A DNA stretch of 64,000 nucleotides from Uloborus plumipes. Lineage: Eukaryota; Arthropoda; Arachnida; Araneae; Uloboridae. The position numbers and the translations under genes were made by a program. The stretch is taken from assembly GCA_038373865.1 (NCBI GenBank), contig JAXGGA010002844.1, positions 1-64,000 of the forward strand, in the 5' to 3' direction. Positions 25,963 to 37,004 of this stretch are shown here, piece after piece. The notes below the pieces were generated by a model, which was given only the letters and a program-made list of their open reading frames with translations, had not been told where the DNA came from and did no database searches. Numbering within the stretch: position 1 is the first letter of the stretch; each line of letters begins with the position of its first letter.

Positions 25963-26919
25963 GAAGATGAATAAAAGCAAAAAACGACGTAATAAAAGCA
26001 CAAGTTGGTAAAAATTTAAAAGAGGCATAACATGTTTCGAAGGCCCTAGCCTCCTTGGTCAATGCCAAGCAAGAAATGAAAAGAACAATGCATAGGGGAG
26101 AGTTTAAATATAAAAAGAGTTAAAGTTAGGCCAATCAGGTTTCAGCATGTGCCGAGCCAGGATTGGACGTAGCATTATCGGTGGATGCAAATTTAAAGGC
26201 ATAAAGTAAAATTGGCGAGATGTGCGGAACTGGAAAGGATGCATTATAAATATTACTCAAATTTTAATGAATATAAAAAGCCTCAAAGAAATGCAACTCA
26301 CCCACAGTTGAAGGTCTGCAAATAGTCTTCGCTTCAGAGAAAACAAATTTATGGCCTCTGTCCCAACAGTGTTTTGCAATTGAGGATTTTTCTTTTTAAC
26401 ATAATTTTCATGTTCGTTTAACCTACATTTTAGAGCTCGTCTGGTCTGTCCCACGTATCCAATTTGACATTGGCAGTTTATGTAATATATGCCCCACTGA
26501 TCAAATGGTACCCATTTTGATCAAATGGGTTGATCACCATTTGATCAGTAGGACCATATATTTGCAGACCTTTAACTGTGGCCAAGTTGGATTTCTTAGA
26601 GGCTTTTTATGTTCATAATAATTTAAGTAATATTTGTAATGAATCCTTTGCAGTTCCACACATCTCGCCAATTTCACTTCATGCCTTTAAATTTGCATCC
26701 ACCAATAACGCTATATCCAATTCAGGCTCGGCACATGCTGAGACCCGATTGAAATAACTTTAAATATAAAAGGAGCAAAACTCTCCCAATACATTGTTCT
26801 TTCCATTTCCTGCTTAGTACTGACAAAGGAGGATAGGGCCTTCAAAACATGTATGCCTCTTTTAAAATTTTACCTACTTGTGCTTTTAAAACATTGTTTT
26901 TTGCTTTTATTCATTTTCA
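25963..26919. mobile_element. Inverted pair of Penelope-like element fragments (GIY-YIG relic)
   Basis: Left arm 25963-26511 (minus orientation) and right arm 26537-26919 (plus) are inverted copies meeting at a palindromic junction (actgatcaaatggt / accatttgatcagt). The left arm, read on the minus strand from about 26510, encodes WGIYYINCQCQIGYVGQTRR then ALKCRLNEHENYVK. This is the GIY...YVGQT...R...EH signature of the GIY-YIG endonuclease at the C-terminus of Penelope-like retroelements. A frameshift follows within the endonuclease. The right arm has lost about 170 bp covering that domain. Both arms keep a hammerhead-like CTGA/TTGA...GAAAC/CAAAAC segment. The pair sits in the last NFI intron, between exons 12 and 13. 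It is non-functional as an element. Confidence 0.85.
26257..26511 (-). pseudogene. GIY-YIG endonuclease fragment of a Penelope-like element
   Basis: Translating from 26511 downward gives the GIY-YIG N-terminal signature (GIYYI, then YVGQTRR and LNEH) with spacing typical of Penelope-like endonuclease domains. Frame is lost after KKKNPQLQN. The expected next segment (an IAKHC-like block, then a GH/KF motif) is still recognisable in another frame. There is no reverse transcriptase upstream, only an inverted junction, so this is a truncated relic. Confidence 0.8.
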
Positions 26920-27190
26920 TTTGCTTTTGTATAAAGTTAAATCCCATTTCAAGCAGGGGTGCTTAGAACCAGAATTTTTACGAGAGGGGGAAGTTTTCAA
27001 TTTATTTAACAAAACTTTGAATTTTGCCTTTTTGAAATTAATAAGTTAATATGATATTGTATAGCTGAACTTTTTACCCTCTATTAGCAACATATAATAG
27101 TCAGCTTATTTGTTACATGTATGAGTTATAAAATGCAAAAGAAAAGATCAACACAGGAACGTAGGCGGCAAAGAGCTAGTGGCAGTTTAC

Positions 27191-27443
27191 CTTCAATTTC
27201 ACCATCTGCTTCAATTATATGAGGAGCATCAGCATCGGCATTTGATCCAGGCATGAGACCAGCCATCATATTGTAGTCAAGATTCTCGTCTAGCGTAATG
27301 AAAGGTGCATTCCATCTGGGAACTGGTGTAGTTCTAGGGGTGGAACGGGGTGTTGTAGCGGGAGATGTGAACATACTTAGATTAGTTGGACTAATCATAC
27401 CACTCATGGCATTCACAGGACTAATATTCGTGTATGGAAAGAG
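27191..27443 (-). CDS. NFI: NFI coding exon 12 (TPRSTPRTTPVPRWN motif)
   Basis: 253 nt, phase 0 to 1, residues about 555-638. It begins LFPYTNISPVNAMSGMIS and includes TPRSTPRTTPVPRWNAPF and LDENLDYNMMAGLMPG, then an acidic end (IIEADGEIE). The acceptor is tatctttttag|CTC, the donor GAAG|GTAAAC. The PRWN/LDEN block looks like a conserved invertebrate NFI C-terminal motif, but I state this from pattern memory and it should be aligned. Confidence 0.93.
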
Positions 27444-28693
27444 CTAAAAAGATACAAAGGAGGAAATTACATAGCAACATATGTGATTAAACATTTTTTA
27501 TATAATAATTAAATATAAATTTCTTAATACAGCTAAGCTTGATTAATGGAATAGCCAATTTGCCAAGAAAATTTAGTCTAACAAGCAGAATATTCCATTA
27601 TCCAGGATCACAATGATCAGGTTCATTGAAAATTTATTATATTAAGTGGGATAATCTTTTTACCGATATTCCAATAAGCGGGTACGACTGTATTTCAAAA
27701 TGCAAATCTTTCTTATGAAAATATATTGTAGGAGTTTTTAAAAAATACTGAACAAGAAGTATCAACTATTGCTATACCAGGTACTTTTCTATCGTAACGA
27801 AGGTTTGAAAAAATAAAACCTTGTTTGAATCATGAAAATTTAAGAGAAAACTCTTAGTTTCAGAAAGATAAAAGTATAATTTCGTTTCAAATAAGGACAG
27901 GAACTATTGCCCATAAAGGACGAAAAACACATAATTTTGCTATTTCTTTGATTTTAACTGTGCTTAACTAAGCTTAACATTCTATTTTTTGGTTCAATAT
28001 GAAAAACCGATAAACCTGGGAAGAAATATAAACAAAAGAAAAAAAGTTATAGTCTGCTATTTATCCTGACTATTGCAAACAATATTTTTGCTGTGAGACT
28101 TTTAGTAAATCTTAACTATTGGTTTATAAATGAAACTATAAGGTGCATTAAGGTCTCAAAAGTTTGTGGTTTACCATTGATTTGAGGTGCTTCATTGGCA
28201 CTTTAAGGCATATCTTGAACAGCTAAAAATGTGATTTGCATTAAAATCTGACAGTCAAAATTTTTCGCAATTGAAAAATTTAATAATTGCACACAATTAA
28301 GTAATAAAAAAGTATAGAGAGATCTGTGTCACCAACTATTGTCAAGTGGTGCAAAATATTCATTGACTACTAGGGATGGATTAAGATATGCTTTGTAGGA
28401 AATAACTTGAAATTATCATTGTTTTACAGCTTAACCACGGAGAGATGGCAGATCAATTGGAAGCGGAAACAGCAGGCTTCATTCTGTAATATAGATAGGA
28501 TCAGCGAAAACATGCAAGCATTTTAAGTTTTTTTTGTTCTCGCAATCTCATTGATCATTCCTACTACAAAATGAAGTGTTCCGTTTCCATTTCTATTTCA
28601 TCTGTTCTATGTTCATTAAAACTGATGGTTCTCAGGCAAATAATATTTTAAAGAAAATCACAATATAGCTAAATGAATTAAGCTCCTACTCAC
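27444..28693. other. NFI intron 11 with relic of a pogo-type MITE
   Basis: 28145-28430 matches the interior of the element at 54430-54862 block by block (for example tttgcattaaaatctga and taagatatgctttg). It has lost recognisable ends, so it is an older copy of the same family. The rest of the intron is plain AT-rich DNA. Confidence 0.65.
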
Positions 28694-28818
28694 CTGGTGA
28701 GCTTGGGGATGAATATGAGAAAAATTATTATCAGGCCTTGGCAAGGAAGTGAAAGTGCTGCTCATGGCTCCACGATTCCCTTGAGAGCCATCAAGGCCAT
28801 TACTTCCAGCAGGTGCAA
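28694..28818 (-). CDS. NFI: NFI coding exon 11
   Basis: 125 nt, phase 1 to 0, residues about 513-554, with NRGAMSSTFTSLPRPDNNFS then HIHPQAHQ. The acceptor is aactaaattag|TTG (a weak pyrimidine tract), the donor CACCAG|GTGAGT (near-consensus). No domain is recognised. It is supported by phase agreement with exons 10 and 12 and by compositional contrast to the introns. Confidence 0.88.
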
Positions 28819-30933
28819 CTAATTTAGTTAAAAAGGAAGAAAAAATCGAATTGCAGAATTTTTTAAGCAGTTATAAAATTAAAAACAGTACAGTTACACA
28901 CAGTAAAAATTAATTCAAATCATCAATCAAAGTATTTGACCAACTTTTAGTGAATGTTTATTTTGTGAAGAAGATACAGTGCTTCCATTTCAATATAAAG
29001 TATGGACCTTCCTTTTCCTGATCCCTGGAAACGTTTTTGGTATATTTTGATCGTACTTTTTCATTAGATAAGTCTGTCACTTAACTTGGCAACTTGTGGG
29101 CACAAATGGGAAAATAATGTTTTTGTTGCCATATGCTTATTCCTCTTTTAATAATTTACATTATGATGCAGCTTGTACTTTTTATAAATAACTCAATGCT
29201 TTTATATGGCACATCTTTTGGATTTGGGGAAGTGTTTTATATTTTATTTGATAGATTATTTTACATTTTAATGCCTTGTTTTGCTTAATAGTTCTTTAAA
29301 GAGACATAATAATATATGGTATCGTCAAAAAGTAGTTTCTATGAAACTGACCAACCATGGCCGCAATGAATAAAATAAAAATTTATTGCCAAGATTAAAA
29401 ATGCACCAAGTGACCTATAACAGAAAAGTGTCCTTTTGATTTTAGAAAAACCTTTTTTTAAAATACTTTTCTGTTTAAAATTTGAACATAAGTATACGTA
29501 CCAGATGAACTAACTGGAGGTGAAGCTAACTGTTTCCGATTATCTCTAACGACCGAGTTTGTGACAGGTGAATTATCGGAAACAGGAGAACTATTCCTAG
29601 GACCAGACTGACTGATATTATTTGGTGGGCTAGGCGTTGAAGCGCTGATGTCAGAAAATGCAGCCAGTTTTCCTTGAAAGAAAAAATGACAAAAACTTAA
29701 CTTTATATTTAAATCAAAAATTAATACATTTTACTTTCTGAATGTCAGTGTGAAGTATGATAAATTTACAGTGAAAATTTCTAAAAATTCTGGAAAAGTG
29801 CAGATCTAATTAAAATTTAAACGTTAAAAATGATGTAGAAAATGCATATAAGTATATTTTATTCATTTATTTATTTTGAAATATACATTTTAGTTTGTGT
29901 CAGAAAATGCCTACTAATACATGGGCTAAAATTCGGAACAAGACATTTGAGTTGTCTTGTTTTAAAAGTTTTCAAATTAATCCTTAAAGTTTTTTTGATG
30001 GGAAATTCCCAGGCAGAAAGTAAGTGCTTACATTTCTGAACATAAAATTGAATACAAGACCCCAAACTTCAGTATTTCCGTTCATTATTCATTCTGAAAC
30101 TGAACTCGGTAATGATTGTTAGTAACTGCATGATGCAACAAAGACTTTTGCATGTATCATAGACAGTTAATGCTCAGTTCTCTATTTTTTAAGGGAAAAA
30201 AGAAATAAAAGAGCTATTAAATCTGAAACAAAAGGATTTTTCACAAATGCTCTTTAATAAGATTATTTACCATGCTCAGTTTGTCTATGATTGGGAAATT
30301 CTTATTGCAATCTTCTCCTTAAAAATATAGTTTTTTTTTTTTTTTCATTTTAAGGATTTTTTACAGGTTAGTTTTCAGCTAAAATTTCCTTTAAAAAAGT
30401 ACACTAATTTCTTTTTTCTTTTCTTTCTTTGGCACATTGTTAATCAATACCTGTGCCCCAAGATTAGAATAAAAGGTGCAGTAAAACTTGTGAGGTCTGA
30501 ATTGTGTTGCATTCAGCTTTCACGTTGAAACATTTCTGATTTTCCAACATTCTAATATCACTAAGCTACGTATTATCTTTTTCTGAAAAATATTTATAAT
30601 ACAACACTAACTTAAAAAGAAAAGAAAAAAAAATAAAATGGCCAGTTAAAAATCATTTTTAACTAAAACATGCATACAATATTGAATAGCTTTTTGTAAA
30701 GGGAAGATATTTAAAAAAGTCTGACAAAGTGGCATCAAGTATAGAAAATTGTAAAACTTTTAAAAAGCAAGTTCTCATTTTGAGCTCACCTACAGTTACG
30801 ACTTTTATACTTAGCACAGACACACAACATTTAGCTATTCAGCCCCTTATTATTTTCATCTTAAAGCCTGTATAACTTTGAAAACTGCAAAAAAAAAAAA
30901 AAAAAGAGGTGTTTCTTGAAAGTAAAATTTTAC
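28819..30933. other. NFI introns 9 and 10
   Basis: Intronic DNA around exon 10 (29502-29672). I see no mobile element or RNA gene. A short palindromic overlap of plus and minus frames at 29842-30065 is non-coding. A poly(T) run lies at 30330-30346 and an A-run at 30889-30905. Confidence 0.5.
29502..29672 (-). CDS. NFI: NFI coding exon 10 (Ser/Pro/Asn-rich)
   Basis: 171 nt, phase 1 to 1, residues about 456-512, beginning GKLAAFSDISASTPSPPNNI and ending QLASPPVSSSG. The acceptor is tttctttcaag|GA, the donor TCTG|GTACGT. Many SP/TP dipeptides suggest a phosphorylatable activation region (inference). The local base composition is clearly less AT-rich than the flanking introns. It is a symmetric, skippable exon. 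Confidence 0.9.
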
Positions 30934-31054
30934 CTGTTGACCTAATAATGGCAACTGGCCTTGCCATCGGAGCAGGTGGGGGCGGAGGAAGCATTGGATT
31001 TGAGTAAAAGTGGGGTAGTTTAGTTGGACTCTGCGCCTCAGAATCTTGGCTCGT
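30934..31054 (-). CDS. NFI: NFI coding exon 9 (polyproline exon)
   Basis: 121 nt, phase 0 to 1, residues about 416-455, containing [20 protein letters not shown]. This is the counterpart of the vertebrate NFI [20 protein letters not shown] run, part of the proline-rich CTF activation domain. The acceptor is catttctttcag|ACG, the donor ACAG|GTAAAA. The exon was found only by reading the strand because it is split from any long open frame. Confidence 0.96.
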
Positions 31055-32652
31055 CTGAAAGAAATGAAGATATAAGATTTCTTTTTAAAAAGAAGTAGAA
31101 CTACTTAAATAGAACTGTTACTTTGTTTCACAGATTCACAGCAAGTAACAATGCAAGCAATTATTTGTAAAATCCATTTTTAGACAATCTTATTTTTTTC
31201 TCCCCCCTCCCATCTAATGACGTGGAACATTCAAAGGTCATTGAAATCTGATCTTTAGATCTTAGACACTCCTTTTTGACGTTCAGATTTACACTACTAG
31301 TTGAAACCTGATTTTCAGATCTATACTACTTCCCAAACTAATTCAATTAGAAAAAATTCCCCTCCCCTCCGCTACACAATTTTGATGTAACCTAGCCTGA
31401 TCTGTTTCAGTTAATTTCTTTAATTGATTTTCCTGCATATGTGCGTAATCAATCTATTTACAATAATGAACGATCTTTTTTTAATTTTTACATACAGTCA
31501 TCATTGTTAACTACATTTTCAATGCATGGAGTCAATTAGGACACAAAGGAAAAGACTTATAAATGTAAAAGACATAAATGAGAAATATATGAACTGTATC
31601 TTCACTTTTACATGGTATTGGTATACATACTTGTGGGCTTGGACCAGAATTCTGAGCTTCTTGGCACACTAAGTTAACGAAATCAGACAGAGTATCACCA
31701 TTTTCTTGATACTTTGTAGGAGTAATATAATAAGGACTGGAATGGGATAGAGGACCGCTTATGTTTGAAGACTGTGATGTCATATTCATTGCTGAATGTT
31801 GTTGCAAACCTAGAGGAAAATTGCAGTTCATTTAATTTTCAAAAGATATTTTAATATTCAATAAATACATAATATTTTAGTGAAAAAGTACTCTTTTTAA
31901 TGTTAAAATATGAATGAACTTAAATGCACATAGATTCAATACTTGTGATAAAAGGCTCCATACAGAAAATAAAAGCTTATAAAACACAGATGAAGGATCA
32001 GATATCAATGGAAAAGAAAGTGCTTCACCATTAGAACATATTCAGCAGAGATCAAGAAAGAAGGAAGAACAAAGTCATAGATTAGAAGTGATAATTTTAA
32101 GCAAGAAAAGAGAATGCCACGATCAAGCCACGGATACACAAATAATTAATATGCACAGAAGCAAAGTTATACTTGTTCCTCTGTAGTGAATGGACAAATT
32201 TAATATTACAACATAAATTGCTTAATTGAGAGAGGGAAAGAAATTAATAAGGGAAATGTTCAATGTTAAATTAAAATTGTAAGAGAAGATTATTTAATAA
32301 GGAAAGCATTTACAGCAGTTAAGTTAACAAAGCATTTTTATTTTATGCTAGCTGATTTATTTACTTTTTTGTATATTTAAACATACATTAGCACAAACTA
32401 TTTTAAATGGATGGAAAGTACTTAATTGTTATTATTATGGCTCACAATACGATTGCGATACTGGATAGAAATAACCACAAGAATAATTTAACTGTCCGTT
32501 TGGACAAGAAGGAAAATTCAGATAGGCACACTCATAAAGCACAATGTATCTCACAAAAATGACACTCAAAGCCACACAGCAAGCAAAGTGAATGATCTAA
32601 AGCACCACCGAGTGAATAATGTGCTCCAAAAATAAACCATCTCTGGACTTAC
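31055..32652. other. NFI introns 7 and 8
   Basis: Introns flanking exon 8. No recognisable element. Two imperfect local repeats of a 'gattttcagatct'-like segment occur near 31240-31330. Confidence 0.45.
31631..31809 (-). CDS. NFI: NFI coding exon 8 (conserved LxxFVxLVC motif)
   Basis: 179 nt, phase 1 to 0, residues about 356-415. It includes SPYYITPTKYQENGDTLSDF followed by VNLVCQEAQNSG, which aligns with the vertebrate [26 protein letters not shown] segment of the NFI activation region. The acceptor is ttttcctctag|GT, the donor CAA|GTATGT. The open frame continues past the donor into intron sequence, so the translated tail there is not real protein. Confidence 0.96.
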
Positions 32653-32736
32653 CCTCTTGAATTTTAGAGGAATGAGAAACCTCAGCTGCAGACAAATCAA
32701 TTTCCTTGGAGGATGTGTGTGGGGTCAGAGGTCCAC
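32653..32736 (-). CDS. NFI: NFI coding exon 7 (Ser/Thr/Pro linker)
   Basis: 84 nt, phase 1 to 1, reading GPLTPHTSSKEIDLSAAEVS and ending HSSKIQE. The acceptor is atattacag|GTGG, the donor GAGG|GTAAGT. Low intrinsic conservation; supported by clean splice sites, an open frame and phase agreement with exons 6 and 8. It is in-frame skippable, as expected of an alternatively used activation-domain cassette. Confidence 0.85.
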
Positions 32737-33431
32737 CTGTAATATGTACAAATCGGCTCGGAACTTTAGACTTTAATTTTGTGCAAGGGCTTTGTGCAAG
32801 TGACAAACATATAGACATTTGACTTATAGAAAAGAGGCTTCAATAGGAGCAAAGCTCAAAATGTTTTAAATGTCAAAAGAAATATTTTGCAGCTATACAA
32901 ACTTTTTTAATTTATGAGTCCGTAAAACTACTATTGTATTTATACAAAGGAATAAATATGAAGGACAAGAAATTTTGGACAAAATTATATTTTTCAATCT
33001 TTTGTTTCAAGAATATTTCCATTATTACTGTGCAAAGTGCATAATTAAGATATCAATAAAGATCTGCTCAGATAAAAGGAATAAAAATCTCCATACAGCA
33101 AACAACCAAAAAACAAAATAGACAGTGCTTATTTTTTGAAAAAGAGGAAACTTTTTTGAATATACCAAATGAAAGAAAGAAAATATACCTAAATTTGAAC
33201 CTTTGTATAGATTTAAATGATTAGAAACCTGAAGTAACAAATGGTAAATTAATGTCTGGAAAAATCATAGTCAAACCACTAATTATCCCCTACTAGAACA
33301 GAGCCTTAAGATAATTGCAGTACAGCTCCAATGAAATGGATTTGTAAATTGTAAAAAGAAAGGAAGAAGAGAAGTATAAAACAAGTTTTTAAATTCACCA
33401 GTTGAAGGTTTCATAAATATATTAGCAATAT

Positions 33432-33731
33432 TGTAACGAACTTCTACTTTCCAATCATGGATAACAGTGGCTCAGTGGTAGAGTTCTCGCCTGCCACCGG
33501 GACAACACGAGTTCGAATCCTAGCCAGGGTGAATTGACTTTGTTTTATTATAATTGCCTTTCTACTGTGTTCTCGTATGTTCTATTAATTTCTGCATCTT
33601 TCCGAGTCTGGAATGTTCTGGAACTTTTCTAAATTGTATATAAGTGGATGTAACGTTCATTCCTGGTCAGAATAAACAGCCTCGAGTTGAGACTAACAAC
33701 TGCTCTATTCATTGACTTCATCTACGCGACA
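33432..33731 (+). mobile_element. 300-bp LTR-like element containing a tRNA-Gly-like promoter
   Basis: It starts TGTAACGAAC and ends CGACA with ATAT on both outer sides (33428-33431, 33732-33735), as for a solo LTR. It carries a TATA-like tatataagtgg near 33637 and AATAAA at 33672-33677, both usual LTR signals. Unusually, 33461-33530 resembles tRNA-Gly(GCC): box A TGGCTCAGTGGTAG (33468-33481), anticodon-arm text CTCGCCTGCCAC, and box B AGTTCGAATCC (33510-33520). The acceptor stems do not pair, so it is not a functional tRNA. It lies in NFI intron 6. Confidence 0.6.
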
Positions 33732-34048
33732 ATATTTAAAGAAATCACTATCTCTTTCAACTAAATTTACAAGAAGAAAATAAAATTACTGAAACTATCC
33801 ATATAAATTAGTAAATGATATTCGTGATAGAATCAAACTTGAATAAAAACATTTTCAATAAAACAGAGAGCACCATGTCAATAAGAAATTAAAAATAAAT
33901 TGAATACATGATCTCAGTGAAACCAGTAGGATTTTCATTAAAATAGTGATACTTAGAAATTGAAAAAAATGGAACTAAATAAATAACATTACTGTAGGAA
34001 GTCCAATTGTGAGCAATGCAATCATTCAAAAGTCAATTGTTTTCTAAC

Positions 34049-34285
34049 TTAACCTTTTGGATCCGGGCTGTTTTTTGGAAATTTTTCTTTCAAACCAGGT
34101 AGTAGGACAGTTGAACCACAGATTTCTTTTCTATTGAAAAGAGAAGGTATAAACTGTCGCACCAGACGCATGAAACCTTGAAAATATCCCTGGCTCCAAA
34201 GGGTTCGAGTGAAAATTTCAACCTGTCCTTTAAAGAAAAAAGACTTATGGTACAACATGTGTACCGCCCGGTTCCTAAAGGTTAA
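34049..34285. mobile_element. TTAA-flanked piggyBac-like MITE
   Basis: TTAA at 34049-34052 and 34282-34285 flank inverted termini CCTTTTGGATCCGGGC and GCCCGGTTCCTAAAGG (only two mismatches). The 229-bp interior has no transposase; a minus frame across it is incidental. Located in NFI intron 6. Confidence 0.8.
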
Positions 34286-35750
34286 ATAGCTACTTTAATA
34301 AAATTTGTGAAATTCAAAAACTATGCAGAAACATAAGACATTACTTTCATAGATTTTTGGAAAGAGAAACATTTTTAACAAATGCTGCACATATTTTATA
34401 TGATGGATTAACCCCTAAAAGTGACAAAAATTGAACTCATAATGAACTTGTAGGTCATAGTAAAACAGCAAATAAATGAGTTGTTCAGAGCTAAAGTGAA
34501 TCAAACTCATGAATTATAGTAAAAATTAACATTGATTATCTCATTATAAGTTTTGGATTCTAAAGCAAATTAGAGACAGTATGAAAAGACCAAGGGTTAC
34601 AATTTCAAAATTAAAAATTAAGGTGGCAGTTCAATTTAAAATCAAAACTTACTGGACCTATCCTGTTAGACCTTGTTGCAGTAGTAGGTAAGAAGTAACA
34701 AATAGCAATAACAATGGCTTAGTTCCCAATGACTCAGAAAATATATACTATTATAAGAATCACTCAGCAATAAAAAATTCTTAACTACTTTTGGATTTGA
34801 TCCACTTCAGTTGCAAATACTTCTTATGGTACAGATATAAAAATAATTGTTTTTTAAAACAAAAGTTTTCATTGTTATCAAACCCAGAACTAAATAATCT
34901 TACTTTTGTGTTTAAAACAGATTTTCAACCATTTGTTAACTCTCCAACATAAATTAATGCATTCCAATTTTTACTAACAACTTCTTTCTATTTTACAAAA
35001 CAAAATCTATACTTAACAATAGTAACTTTTCTGTACTTTTTTCGTATTAAAAATATAGATATTTAGCATTAGTAGCCTTTTAGGTAAAAAGATTTAAATC
35101 CGTCCTTTAGTTGATAGCATTAAAATTTATTTGATCGTTCAAAAATTATGTTTACAACAACCAAATCAAAAGCGCTTTCTTAAATCGGAAGTACTTTTCA
35201 ATAGCGTTTGTTTGAAGAAAGCACTCTTCAAAATAACTTGTTTTAAGTGAGTTCACTTACAAGATCAAGACCTATGTACAGTTCAAATTTCCCCGTAGAA
35301 CCTAATACTATTCTGAACCACATATAATGTAATAGTTATTCAAAGTAAATATGAGAACAAAGAGCCCAGGACAAAATCTTTCAATCAATTTTTTTTTAAA
35401 GTACCCTTCAAAGCTTCACGTGTGTGCGTGGGGGAGGGGGGGGCAGATAGACATACTTCCTACCACCAAAACAGTTTTCAAAATTTTCATTTTGAGTTAT
35501 TCATTGAGTTATTTTTTTCTGTCATTTATTGCTTTTAAACATTTGAATGAAATAATACGCATTCTCCGTGTCTTTACATATTTATAAATTAATTTTTAGA
35601 AGAAACAAGAAAGTAGGCTAATACCAAATCATCTAGTACCAGAAAATACTGAATAAAATTTCAAACAATTTAACATCTCGAACACTTTCGGCTAAAGTTA
35701 CTATAAAACTTTAGAATGTTGAACAAAAACAAGAGCACATAGCTCCTTAC

Positions 35751-36080
35751 CTTGATCTATATCACTACTCCAAGACGCTTGACTGTGGAGCTGAGCTGCA
35801 CTCTGGCCATAGAAGCTGCTGATGTCGTTGTGGACTTTGTCAACATCGTCTTCGCCAGAGGACATCTTCCGCAGCCTCTTGTTGTGGGGCTCTTCGGGAC
35901 TAGGAGGGTGTGGTGTGCCGTGATTGTTATGCGGATGCAAGGCAAGAGGAGGGCCAGCACCGGACTGCAGCCCTCGATGGTCGGGTGGGGAGGAGTAACT
36001 GTTGCAGTAGTAGGTAGGGGATTCGATCTTGATCATGTTTAGTGCTGGCTGACAACTACTCGAAGTTTGCAAAATAGATG
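35751..36080 (-). CDS. NFI: NFI coding exon 6 (activation region, nuclear-localisation-like motif)
   Basis: 330 nt, phase 1 to 1, residues about 218-327, the largest exon. It contains MIKIESPTYY (aligning with the vertebrate DLESSSYYSMSP region, and holding IKIE, a match to the psi-K-x-E SUMO consensus). A Pro/His-rich stretch follows, then NKRLRKMSSGEDDVDK, equivalent to vertebrate TKRLKSVEDE, and SFYGQSA...SQASWSSDIDQ, equivalent to the SQSSGWHE region. The acceptor is ccattccag|CAT, the donor CAAG|GTAAGG. SUMO and localisation roles are inference from motifs only. Overlapping plus-strand frames here are shadows. Confidence 0.95.
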
Positions 36081-36941
36081 CTGGAATGGAGGAACGGCGG
36101 AAAATTACTTCCCAGACTTATACACTTCACCAACACATTTTGCATTGTATTATATCAAAATAAAATAAATTTTAAAAAGATAACTTCATGTGTCAAAGAA
36201 TTTAATTTTTCTTAAAACGTTCATCGTGTTGATGGATGAACTCTGGACAATATTTTCTATAGCAGGAAGAGTAACTTATGGCTGAAACTTTGACCAGATA
36301 TGACAGAAGCGGTTACTTACATGAATATTTAGGCTTGATACAATTGCATGCAAGGATTACATTTAAAATGCTTGAAAGATGGTGTGCAAAGCAAGGTGTG
36401 TGTATTTTTTAAAACCTAAGTACACTACACACGTTTATAAGTACATAATATTACTAAAGTCAGGGGAAGCAATTTGATCTTCTTTCAATACCCCAACAAG
36501 ACAGGCCTATACTCTGTAACCTTTCAGACAATGATTAAAGCATACTGTGTGTTTATATTAAAAAACTTTGCATTGTGCAATCAAAACTGCATTCGGAGCA
36601 TTTTCCAAAGCTAAATTTCAGCCAAAGTTGATACAAAGTCGTTCTTTTAAAACATGTAAAATACAAATAAAAGCAAATGAAAACATCATAAATATTCCAC
36701 ATTTACAGCATTTGACAAAATTTTAAATCTAATAGTGCAAATAATAAGTATGTAGAAAAGAAAAGGAAACTTCTAGTTTGAGATTTAAAAATAGGTTAAG
36801 AAAATCTAGAAATAAATAAAGGAACAAATAAAAGTGAAAAAAATATAAATTATTATGAAACAGTGGGAAAAAACATATCTATTCCTACATAGGAGAAAAT
36901 TTATCCAATCCAAAACTGGCATTAAGGTTATTTTCGCTCAC
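36081..36941. other. NFI intron 5
   Basis: 861 bp of AT-rich intron with normal donor and acceptor. I see nothing else in it. Confidence 0.6.
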
Positions 36942-37004
36942 CTTTGGATAACCTATACAGTTCAGCAGATGTAAAAACACCAGATGGAAAGACGAAATCT
37001 GATT
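36942..37004 (-). CDS. NFI: NFI coding exon 5 (conserved FVxSGVF motif exon)
   Basis: 63 nt, phase 1 to 1, reading ESDFVFPSGVFTSAELYRLSK. This matches the vertebrate NFI segment around SFVTSGVFSVTELVRVS just after the DNA-binding domain, a family-specific landmark. The acceptor is ttttgcag|AATCAG, the donor AAAG|GTGAGC. The symmetric phase allows skipping. Confidence 0.93.

Noticed and set aside
33461..33530. A functional tRNA-Gly gene
   Set aside because: The anticodon arm resembles tRNA-Gly(GCC) but the acceptor and T stems do not pair; it lies within an LTR-like unit.
35752..36042. Plus-strand 96-codon frame
   Set aside because: Antisense shadow of NFI exon 6, whose minus-strand protein is clearly conserved.
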